A DNA stretch of 20,221 bases from a virus: positions 1 to 20,221 of the IMG/VR virus record IMGVR_UViG_3300002488_000125, one strand, 5' to 3'. The notes beneath the pieces were generated by a model that saw only the letters and a list, made by a program, of their open reading frames with translations, did not search any database and was not told the DNA's origin. The position numbers and the translations under genes were made by a program. Below are positions 6,272-12,131 of the stretch, piece after piece (within the stretch, counting starts at the first letter, position 1; each line of letters opens with the position of its first letter).

Positions 6272-6286
6272 TTAGTGTGTTATAAT
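6258..6286 (+). promoter_or_regulatory. Perfect-consensus sigma-70 promoter for the SSB/exonuclease unit
   Basis: TTGACA (6258-6263), exactly 17 bp, then TATAAT (6281-6286), with TG at 6278-6279 providing an extended -10. All twelve box positions match the housekeeping consensus. The -35 box is within the last codons of the polymerase gene. The expected start is near 6293, and the SSB-like gene begins at 6319 after AGGAG. A 6-bp inverted repeat lies between and partly within the boxes (see separate entry). Confidence 0.9.
6261..6280. repeat. Inverted repeat within the promoter spacer (operator-like)
   Basis: ACACAC (6261-6266) and GTGTGT (6275-6280) are exact reverse complements separated by 8 bp. 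They sit between the -35 and -10 boxes of a perfect promoter, where a bound dimer would block RNA polymerase. No U-run follows, so it is not a terminator. An operator function is inferred from position only. Confidence 0.45.
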
Positions 6287-6318
6287 ATTAGTTCATTCAC
6301 TTCCCACAGGAGAAAAGT

Positions 6319-6726
6319 ATGAGTGAAGTATTTAAGTTCCAAGACATAGAGCTATTCTGGCCTAGTCTTTATGAAGTCAATCCGACTTCTAATAAGTACC
6401 AAGTTGACTTGGTAAATCTCAGCCCCAAACAGGTTGACAAGCTTGAAAGTCTTGGCATTGAAGTCAAGTCCAAAGATGATGAGCGTGGCTTTTTTGTTAC
6501 GTGTAAGTCTAAATATGAGATCGTACCTTACGACTCCAACGGGGACGCTTTAGAGCGCAACATCAAAGTGGGCAACGGCTCTCGCGCTAGTGTGATGGTT
6601 AAGCCATACGCATGGAAAGGCCCAACAGGTAACAAGGGCGTTTCTCTTGGTGTGTCCAAGCTTGTAGTCACAGACCTGAAGAAGTACGTTCAGGAAGAGT
6701 CTGATGAGGACGTTGAAATCCTGTGA
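6319..6726 (+). CDS. Single-stranded DNA-binding protein-like
   Basis: This 135-residue protein has a good AGGAG 8 nt before the ATG. The strand-rich body with spaced aromatics (KFQDIELFWPSLYE, GFFVTCKSKYEIVPYD, RASVMVKPYAWKG) and an acidic, hydrophobic-ended tail (EESDEDVEIL) is the classic profile of phage SSBs such as T7 gp2.5, whose acidic tail recruits replication partners. Length is shorter than gp2.5 (232 residues). Its position directly before the exonuclease and behind its own strong promoter fits a protein needed in large amounts. The OB fold is inferred, not demonstrated. Confidence 0.7.
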   Translation: MSEVFKFQDIELFWPSLYEVNPTSNKYQVDLVNLSPKQVDKLESLGIEVKSKDDERGFFVTCKSKYEIVPYDSNGDALERNIKVGNGSRASVMVKPYAWKGPTGNKGVSLGVSKLVVTDLKKYVQEESDEDVEIL

Positions 6727-7406
6727 TTGGATTAATTGATGGCGACATTCTTTGCTATCGCATTGGGTTTGCAACGAATGAAGAGTCTGAGAGCGTGGCT
6801 ATCCGCACGATGGCCGCATTCTTAGAAGATATGCTGATGTTTGATATTGAGTGCAATGATTGGAAAACATACCTAACAGGCTCGACAAACTATCGGAATA
6901 ACTACGCCATCACTGCGTCATACAAAGGAACTAGAACAGGAGAAAAACCAACGCACCACGCTTTATTGCGCGAGTACTTACTCACTGGATGGAATGGTGT
7001 GATAACTGAAGGGAATGAAGCTGATGACGCTATTGCTATTGCTTGTACTGAGTACGGTGACGATAGCGTTATCATTTCCTTAGATAAAGATTTTGATCAG
7101 GTGCAAGGGTGGCACTATAATTTTGTTAAGAAGGAGAAGTATTACATAACACCCGAAGAGGGATTGCTTAATTTTTATTGTCAGTTCTTAACTGGAGATA
7201 GAATTGATAACATTATTGGTGTAAGAGGTATCGGCCCTGTTAAAGCAAACAAACTTTTAGAGGGTAAAACAGAACAGGAGATGTTCGATATCTGCGTTGA
7301 AGAGTTAGGTAGTCGTGATCGTGCAATTGAAAATGGTATTCTTTTGTACCTACAAAGAAAACAAAATGAGATATGGAGTCCTCCAGATGAAAGCCCAATC
7401 AGCTAA
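6723..7406 (+). CDS. 5'-3' exonuclease / flap endonuclease (T7 gp6-like)
   Basis: A structure-specific nuclease of 227 residues, expected to remove primers and degrade host DNA for nucleotides. Metal-binding acidic residues are visible: D6/D8 (LIDGDIL), E99/D101/D102 (NEADDA), D121/D123 (SLDKDFD) and D159/D162 (GDRIDN). The helix-three-turn-helix DNA-binding motif is at about 164-178 (IIGVRGIGPVKANKL). The start is GTG at 6723, overlapping the SSB stop (GTGA). The length fits the short phage form of the PIN/FEN family. It overlaps the downstream nuclease by 20 nt. Confidence 0.9.
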   Translation: MIGLIDGDILCYRIGFATNEESESVAIRTMAAFLEDMLMFDIECNDWKTYLTGSTNYRNNYAITASYKGTRTGEKPTHHALLREYLLTGWNGVITEGNEADDAIAIACTEYGDDSVIISLDKDFDQVQGWHYNFVKKEKYYITPEEGLLNFYCQFLTGDRIDNIIGVRGIGPVKANKLLEGKTEQEMFDICVEELGSRDRAIENGILLYLQRKQNEIWSPPDESPIS

Positions 7407-7725
7407 AGCTAAGGGAAGAAAGTTACAACAATGGACTCGTGATCTCGTATTACAGACGTATACTCACTTGGAGGAAGACGATGTCAGAAGTACCAGTATG
7501 GGTGTCAGTGGCAGTGATCTGCAACTTAGTCCTTTGGCTCGTAAGTCTTTCGCGTATGATGTTGAATGCAAGTCGCTTGCGAGAGTTGGAGTCTATCGTT
7601 ATGTTGACCAGTGCAACAATCGAGGCGATGCACAGCCGCTTGTCATTGTTAAAGAAAACAGAAGAAGACCTCTCGCAGTCGTAGACGCAGAGCACTTCTT
7701 TGAACTGTTAAGGAATCAGAAATGA
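7387..7725 (+). CDS. PD-(D/E)XK-type nuclease
   Basis: A 112-residue protein from the ATG at 7387, with TGGAG 8 nt upstream; the frame is open from 7315, but that start would overlap the exonuclease by 92 nt with no ribosome-binding site. Candidate catalytic residues are D44 in SGSDLQL and E60-x-K62 in VECKS, the D...ExK signature of the restriction-endonuclease/Holliday-resolvase fold, preceded by the DDVRSTSMGVSG segment seen in phage nucleases of this type. It likely resolves branched replication intermediates or cuts host DNA, as endonuclease I does in T7. Downstream overlap is ATGA (7722-7725). A second ORF is nested in the +1 frame (see findings). Confidence 0.75.
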   Translation: MKAQSAKAKGRKLQQWTRDLVLQTYTHLEEDDVRSTSMGVSGSDLQLSPLARKSFAYDVECKSLARVGVYRYVDQCNNRGDAQPLVIVKENRRRPLAVVDAEHFFELLRNQK

Positions 7726-8483
7726 AACACATGGTCATACCTGATACGCAAGTCAAGCCGGGAAACTCGACTGAGCATTTGCGTTGGGCAGGAGAATATG
7801 CCGTTGAAAAGAAGCCTGATGTGATTGTTCACATTGGAGATCATTTTGATATGCCTTCTTTATCTACCTATGACGTAGGAAAAAAATCATTTGAGGGAAG
7901 ACGATATATCAATGATATCAATGCGGGCATTGAAGCAATGCGTGTATTCTTAGAGCCTATCGAAAAAGAACGCAAACGATTACAACGAAATCGTCACAAG
8001 CAATGGAATCCTCGCATGGTGTTCACTCTGGGTAATCATGAGTACCGTATTGCTAGAGCTATCAATGCTGATCCAAAGCTTGAGGGCTTGATGTCGTTTG
8101 ATGATTTACATTTAACTGAAATGGGATGGGAGGTCTATGATTTTTTACAGCCCGTGGTTATTGATGGTGTATGTTATAGTCATTACTTTGTTAGTGGTGT
8201 CATGGGAAGACCAGTAAGCTCTTCTAACGCACTGATTAATAAACAACATATGTCATGTATTATGGGCCACGTACAGGATCGCTCGATCAGCTACGCAAGA
8301 CGTGCAGACGGTAAGAGAATTACAGGACTGTTTGCCGGTATCTTTTATCAACACAATGAGGAGTATTTAAACCCACAAACTAATGGATCATGGTCTGGTA
8401 TTTGGATGCTTCATGAGGTCATGGACGGTACATTCGATGAGATGCCCGTATCTATCAACTACTTGAGGAATCGCTATGCCTGA
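7722..8483 (+). CDS. Calcineurin-like metallophosphoesterase
   Basis: A 253-residue protein with the binuclear-metal signature in order: D8-T-Q10 (the usual DxH with Gln for His), GDHFD at 39-43, GNHEYR at 104-109, H154 (YSHYF) and GH at 182-183. The family hydrolyses phosphoester bonds; the phage members' substrates are mostly undetermined and could be nucleotides, nucleic-acid ends or signalling nucleotides. It lies between nucleases and RNR, so a part in nucleotide salvage or DNA processing is reasonable. It has no signal peptide, so it is cytoplasmic. It overlaps the next gene by 8 nt. Confidence 0.9.
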   Translation: MKHMVIPDTQVKPGNSTEHLRWAGEYAVEKKPDVIVHIGDHFDMPSLSTYDVGKKSFEGRRYINDINAGIEAMRVFLEPIEKERKRLQRNRHKQWNPRMVFTLGNHEYRIARAINADPKLEGLMSFDDLHLTEMGWEVYDFLQPVVIDGVCYSHYFVSGVMGRPVSSSNALINKQHMSCIMGHVQDRSISYARRADGKRITGLFAGIFYQHNEEYLNPQTNGSWSGIWMLHEVMDGTFDEMPVSINYLRNRYA

Positions 8484-8727
8484 TTTGTCAGAGATTGCAG
8501 AAGCCTATGCCGCAGAAATTGCAAGAGACCATCAAGTTGGAGGCAATCATTATCAAAAATCAATACAACCTTGGGACTATATGGAAGTTGTTTTAACAGA
8601 AGAACAGTTCAAAGGATACTTAATTGGTAATGTAATCAAATACATATCACGGTTTCAAGACAAAGGAGGTATTGTTGACCTTGAAAAATGTTCACATTAT
8701 CTTGACAAACTCAAAGAAGTGTGGTAA
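8476..8727 (+). CDS. DUF3310 family small protein
   Basis: This is an 83-residue protein with the recognisable DUF3310 core: VGGNHY (21-26), QPWDYM, LIGNVIKYISRF, a short K-GG linker, and a C-terminal DLEKCSHYLDKLKE helix. The family is common in phages and is sometimes labelled a nucleotide-kinase-like protein, but its biochemical role is not settled. Placement between the metallophosphoesterase and RNR fits nucleotide metabolism. The promoter for the RNR block overlaps its 3' end. Confidence 0.85.
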   Translation: MPDLSEIAEAYAAEIARDHQVGGNHYQKSIQPWDYMEVVLTEEQFKGYLIGNVIKYISRFQDKGGIVDLEKCSHYLDKLKEVW

Positions 8728-8730
8728 AAT
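8702..8730 (+). promoter_or_regulatory. Sigma-70-type promoter for the RNR block
   Basis: TTGACA (8702-8707), 17 bp, then TAAAAT (8725-8730), with TG at 8722-8723 as an extended -10. This is 11 of 12 box matches. The expected start near 8737 falls just after the ATG at 8733 of the first small ORF, so this promoter would serve nrdA rather than that ORF. It shares the AGTGTG sequence just upstream of the -10 with the promoter at 6258. Confidence 0.75.
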
Positions 8731-8732
8731 AA

Positions 8733-8909
8733 ATGTTTACGCTTGAAGATATTAAAGATAAGCTCAAGCAGTTAGATGAGGTAACTCTAATGGAAGTGTT
8801 AGAGATTACCTCAGATGACTTGGTAGAACGGTTCGTAGATAAAATCGAACAAAAAGAAGAGACACTGGAGAATGATTTAGATGACTCAACACCTTGGGAT
8901 AACGATTGA
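8733..8909 (+). CDS. 58-residue acidic helical protein ending in TPWDND
   Basis: The ORF reads MFTLEDIKDKLKQLDEVTLM at its start and ends DDSTPWDND, with a helical, very acidic middle. It fills the gap between the DUF3310 gene and nrdA and overlaps the nrdA start by 29 nt. The ribosome-binding site is weak (AGAAG about 13 nt upstream). Similar short 'LEDLK...DEVTL' proteins with a TPWD-type end occur before RNR or other genes in marine podoviruses as far as I recall, with no known function. An acidic tail ending in a short aromatic motif may be a partner-binding peptide (inference). Confidence 0.6.
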   Translation: MFTLEDIKDKLKQLDEVTLMEVLEITSDDLVERFVDKIEQKEETLENDLDDSTPWDND

Positions 8910-10638
8910 TTATGAAAGAGACAGTCGCCTCAGTGATCAAGCACATACGCTCATGCGTGATTACTATATGTATGAACATGAAACTTCTCCTCAAGAAGCT
9001 TTTGCTCGTGCTAGTGTGGCCTATTGCGCGGATGATCTCAACCTTGCACAGCGTATTTATGATTATGCTTCAAAAGGTTGGTTTATGTTTGCGTCACCTG
9101 TGTTGTCAAACGCACCTGACAATGCACGAAACAATAGGGGCTTGCCTATTAGTTGTTTCCTTACTTACGTGGGGGACAATCTTGATAGTCTTATTGAACA
9201 TAATGGAGAAATAGCATGGCTTTCCGTAAAGGGCGGCGGTGTGGGTGGTCACTGGGGGGACGTGAGAGGTATCAGCGACAAGGCTCCCGGCCCGATACCG
9301 TTCATGAAAGTAGTGGACAGTCAGATGACTGCTTACAAACAAGGAAAGACACGGAAGGGAAGCTACGCCGCATACCTAGACGTAAGTCATCCTGATATTG
9401 AGGAGTTTATCTCCTTCAAAGTACCCACTGGCGGTGATATTAATCGCAAGTGTTTTAATCTTTTTAATGCAGTGAATATCACTGATGCTTTTATGGAGGC
9501 AGTAATTAATGATACCGAATGGCAACTTACAGACCCACATACAGGAGTTACAAGAGATACAGTCCAAGCTCGTGCGCTGTGGCAACGAATCCTTGAAGCT
9601 AGGTTCAGAACTGGCAGTCCTTACATTAACTTTATCGACACAGCCAGAAAACACTTACCGGAAGCTCAGAGAAAACTTGGATTGTCAATTAATGGCAGTA
9701 ACCTCTGCAATGAAATCCATCTCGCAACAAGTAAAGAACGCACAGCAGTCTGTTGCCTCTCCTCCGTCAACCTCGAAAAGTACGATGAGTGGAGAGCAAG
9801 CGGAATGGTTGGAGACCTTATCCGATTCTTGGACAACGTCATTCAATACTTTATTGACAACGCACCAGAAGAACTGGGAAAAGCTGTCTACTCAGCTTAC
9901 AGAGAACGCTCAGTCGGCCTTGGAGCAATGGGCTTCCACGGCTACCTCCAAAGTAAAAATATAGCATGGGAATCATGGCAGGCCGCAAGTGAAAACTACA
10001 AACTCTTTCAAGATATTAAACAACAGTCTGCGTACTCAACATACCAACTCGCTGTGGAACGTGGCGAATGCCCTGATGGAGTGGGTACTGGTGTTAGGAA
10101 TATGCATCTCTTGGCTGTTGCTCCTAACGCTAACAGCAGTATCTTATGTGGGTGCAGTCCTAGCATTGAACCACGCATTAGTAACTGCTATGTTCATCGC
10201 ACTCGTGCCGGTAGTCATACTGTGCGTAATCCGTATCTGGAGGGAGTCTTAGAATTTTATGGTAAAAATACCAAGAAAGTATGGTCATCTATCATTGAAA
10301 GTGAAGGCTCAGTTCAGCATTTGGAATTTCTCAGCGACTCAGAAAAAGACACATTTAAGACAGCGTTTGAACTGGATCAGACGTGGGTTATTGAACATGC
10401 GGCCAAGCGACAGGAGTTTATCTGCCAAGGCCAAAGCGTCAACGTATTCTTCCCGTCTGGGACTAACAAGGCTTTTGTCAACCAAGTCCACCTTCAAGCG
10501 TGGAAGCAGGGTCTCAAGGGGTTATACTATCTCCGCACTACAGCAGGGGTTACTGCTGAGAAGGTTGGGACTAAAGTGGGAAGGGACGCACTAAAAGACT
10601 TTGTAGATGAGGAGGTGTGTGTATCATGTCAGGGTTAA
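8881..10638 (+). CDS. nrdA: Ribonucleotide reductase class I large (alpha) subunit, short form
   Basis: It reduces ribonucleoside diphosphates to dNDPs together with NrdB. In its 585 residues the catalytic set is complete: C92 (PISCF) and C291 as the redox pair, C276 as the thiyl-radical site within N274-x-C-x-E278, Y549/Y550 (LYYLRT) for radical transfer, and C580/C583 (CVSC) as the C-terminal reducing pair. Also present are the nucleotide-binding-loop segments (KGGGVGGHWG, 117-126; CGCSPSIEPRISN, 423-435). E. coli NrdA is 761 residues; the N-terminal ATP-cone (about 100 residues) is absent, so dATP shut-off through that domain is not expected. GGAG lies 10 nt before the ATG. It is followed by a small ORF and nrdB in the same operon. 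No thioredoxin or glutaredoxin gene is seen nearby. Confidence 0.97.
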   Translation: MTQHLGITIDYERDSRLSDQAHTLMRDYYMYEHETSPQEAFARASVAYCADDLNLAQRIYDYASKGWFMFASPVLSNAPDNARNNRGLPISCFLTYVGDNLDSLIEHNGEIAWLSVKGGGVGGHWGDVRGISDKAPGPIPFMKVVDSQMTAYKQGKTRKGSYAAYLDVSHPDIEEFISFKVPTGGDINRKCFNLFNAVNITDAFMEAVINDTEWQLTDPHTGVTRDTVQARALWQRILEARFRTGSPYINFIDTARKHLPEAQRKLGLSINGSNLCNEIHLATSKERTAVCCLSSVNLEKYDEWRASGMVGDLIRFLDNVIQYFIDNAPEELGKAVYSAYRERSVGLGAMGFHGYLQSKNIAWESWQAASENYKLFQDIKQQSAYSTYQLAVERGECPDGVGTGVRNMHLLAVAPNANSSILCGCSPSIEPRISNCYVHRTRAGSHTVRNPYLEGVLEFYGKNTKKVWSSIIESEGSVQHLEFLSDSEKDTFKTAFELDQTWVIEHAAKRQEFICQGQSVNVFFPSGTNKAFVNQVHLQAWKQGLKGLYYLRTTAGVTAEKVGTKVGRDALKDFVDEEVCVSCQG

Positions 10639-10796
10639 AGAATTTATTACAGAGATTAGAGTTATTAAAAGATGTTGACCCTTTTAACAAGCAACTTTTA
10701 AATGACTGTTATGACAGTCTAAACGAATTAATAGAGAGAAATAAACTACTGGAGAAACAATTGTATGGGCTTGCTGGAACAGAACAAAAGCTATAA
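10626..10796 (+). CDS. 56-residue coiled-coil ORF between nrdA and nrdB
   Basis: An ATG at 10626, with GAGGAGG about 8-10 nt upstream, opens a 56-codon ORF that overlaps nrdA by 13 nt and nrdB by 32 nt. The product (start MSGLKNLLQRLELLKDV, later LNELIERNKLLEKQLYGL) has leucine/isoleucine spacing typical of a helical coiled coil. It fully occupies the 126-bp space between the two RNR genes. The strong ribosome-binding site and overlaps favour real translation. No family is recognised; it may be unrelated to RNR or may couple the subunits (inference). Confidence 0.6.
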   Translation: MSGLKNLLQRLELLKDVDPFNKQLLNDCYDSLNELIERNKLLEKQLYGLAGTEQKL

Positions 10797-11715
10797 ACCA
10801 TTTAGTTATCCTTGGGCTGTGTCGTATGCCACAGAGCATGAACGCATCCACTGGATAGAAGATGAACTGGAGTTACAAACAGATGTATCGCATTGGAAAT
10901 CTGGTAAACTATCAACGCAAGAAAAAAATCATATCACCCAAATCCTGCGGCTATTTACGCAGACAGACGTGGCGGTTGGAACAAACTATCTTGAGTATTA
11001 CATACCCAAGTTTAAGAACAATGAGATTAGAGCCATGCTCACAGCCTTTGCTTCTCGTGAGTTCATACACCAACGAGCATACGCCTTACTCAATGACACT
11101 CTCGGATTACCTGAAGAGGAATTCACAGCGTTTTTAGAATATCAACAGATGGCAGACAAAGTAGAATTTATGGGGGACATAGATGTACATTCCTTGTCAG
11201 GAACAGGTCTGGCTATTGCACGATCTGTACTCAATGAAGGGATGTCATTGTTCAGTGCATTCGCCATGTTACTCAACTACCAACGCTTCGGCAAGATGCC
11301 GGGAATGTGTACAGTTGTGGAGTGGTCAGTCAGGGACGAGTCGCAACATGCAGAGGGTATGGCAAAACTCTTTAGAGAATTTTGTGAAGAGCATCCAAGG
11401 ATCGTAAATGATGAATTCAAGAAAGATATATACGAAATGTTTAGACAAGCTGTCAAACTTGAAGACAAGGTTATTGATCTTGCATACGAGATGGGAGCTT
11501 TGGAAGGACTCACTGCGGGAGAAGTTAAACAGTATATACGTTACCTTGCAGATAGAAGGCTTATCCAACTGGGTCTCAAGCCGAATTGGAAAGTTAAAGA
11601 CAATCCTATCCCGTGGATGGAAGAGTTGATTGGAGGGTCTAGCATCAGTAACTTTTTTGAGAAGCGTGTTACAGATTATAATGCTCAAGGTATGACAGGA
11701 ACATGGGGGTGGTAA
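10765..11715 (+). CDS. nrdB: Ribonucleotide reductase class I small (beta) subunit
   Basis: The radical-generating ferritin-like partner of NrdA, 316 residues. All six carboxylate/histidine metal ligands and the radical tyrosine are present at E. coli-like spacing: D68, E99, H102, Y106, E158, E192 and H195 (E. coli D84, E115, H118, Y122, E204, E238, H241). This marks a class Ia/Ib-type tyrosyl-radical enzyme and argues against the metal-free class Ie or tyrosine-lacking class Ic. The C-terminal tail (GMTGTWGW) should dock into the large subunit. It is a little shorter than E. coli NrdB (376). GGAG lies about 10 nt before the ATG. The stop overlaps the next start (TAATG). Confidence 0.97.
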   Translation: MGLLEQNKSYKPFSYPWAVSYATEHERIHWIEDELELQTDVSHWKSGKLSTQEKNHITQILRLFTQTDVAVGTNYLEYYIPKFKNNEIRAMLTAFASREFIHQRAYALLNDTLGLPEEEFTAFLEYQQMADKVEFMGDIDVHSLSGTGLAIARSVLNEGMSLFSAFAMLLNYQRFGKMPGMCTVVEWSVRDESQHAEGMAKLFREFCEEHPRIVNDEFKKDIYEMFRQAVKLEDKVIDLAYEMGALEGLTAGEVKQYIRYLADRRLIQLGLKPNWKVKDNPIPWMEELIGGSSISNFFEKRVTDYNAQGMTGTWGW

Positions 11716-11903
11716 TGTTTAGAGTTTATGAAGTTTATTGTGGTGACCGTTTTATTGGCAACTACAAAGATAGTTCAGCAGACGGTGCTATTAAACAAGC
11801 ATACATGAAAAGCGGAAGCGCATCTAAGTACACAGGTAATGCTCAACATATGTATAAAGCTAAAGAGATTGGCAAGCTATGCGGTTGTGGAGACGAACAA
11901 TGA
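11715..11903 (+). CDS. Small hypothetical protein, coupled to nrdB
   Basis: This is a 62-residue protein. The ATG at 11715 shares its first base with the nrdB stop, and GGGGGTGG lies just upstream; the frame is open from 11703, but the coupled ATG is preferred. It reads MFRVYEVYCGDRFIGNYKDS, then a helix (SADGAIKQAYMKSGSASKY) and ends KLCGCGDEQ. The layout looks like a beta-beta-alpha unit seen in small phage proteins with a 'YEVYdG...G.ykA.saddAik' pattern. The role is unknown. The CGC near the C-terminus might be redox-active or metal-binding, but this is speculative. Confidence 0.65.
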   Translation: MFRVYEVYCGDRFIGNYKDSSADGAIKQAYMKSGSASKYTGNAQHMYKAKEIGKLCGCGDEQ

Positions 11904-12091
11904 GCGTATCAATTAAGTTTTGGCATGTGTTTGGTTTATCGTGGGAGTCTGTTGAAAGCCAACCAGTGTTTGGCCATCAGCGAGGAGAGACAGCAGATAA
12001 CGCTTGCATATATTTCTTTGATGGATACATTTTTAATATACCGTTCTTTAAAATTATGATAGGAGAAGTATACGGTCTCCTAGAAGACTGA
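11900..12091 (+). CDS. Small hypothetical protein, last gene of the plus-strand unit
   Basis: A 63-residue protein from the ATG at 11900, which overlaps the previous stop (ATGA); the frame is open from 11879, but this start is coupled and has GGAGA upstream. It is aromatic-rich (FWHVFGLSW, YFFDGYIFNIPFFK) with a hydrophobic centre, and may fold as a small beta protein or associate with membrane. No family is recognised. It ends 18 nt before the terminator stem, closing the operon. Confidence 0.6.
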   Translation: MSVSIKFWHVFGLSWESVESQPVFGHQRGETADNACIYFFDGYIFNIPFFKIMIGEVYGLLED

Positions 12092-12109
12092 ACCACCCTC
12101 CAGTGGATT

Positions 12110-12131
12110 GCCCTCTTCGGAGGGCTTTTTT
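12110..12131 (+). terminator. Rho-independent terminator with TTCG loop
   Basis: GCCCTC (12110-12115), TTCG loop (12116-12119), GAGGGC (12120-12125), then six T residues (12126-12131). The stem is perfect, and the UUCG tetraloop is the most stable type. It ends the plus-strand unit. The T-tract runs into the stop codon of the converging minus-strand gene. On the minus strand the hairpin is not followed by a U-run, so termination there would be weaker. Confidence 0.93.

Noticed and set aside
9509-10594. Long +1-frame ORFs inside nrdA (9509-9964, 9989-10252, 10259-10594), one phasin-like in look and one with two hydrophobic helices, the first with GGAGG upstream.
   Set aside because: The same frame is also open at 8906-9214 and the +1 frame of nrdB is open too (10862-11137, 11183-11407, 11408-11629). 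This points to codon-bias shadows of strongly conserved enzymes rather than overprinted genes.
10675-10705. TTGACC with TTAAAT 17 bp downstream, ahead of nrdB.
   Set aside because: Only 5 of 6 and 4 of 6 matches and no extended -10; nrdB is already served by the RNR-block promoter.
12093-12106. CCAC...GTGG small hairpin just before the terminator.
   Set aside because: A 4-bp stem with no U-run; the adjacent GCCCTC-TTCG-GAGGGC hairpin explains termination.
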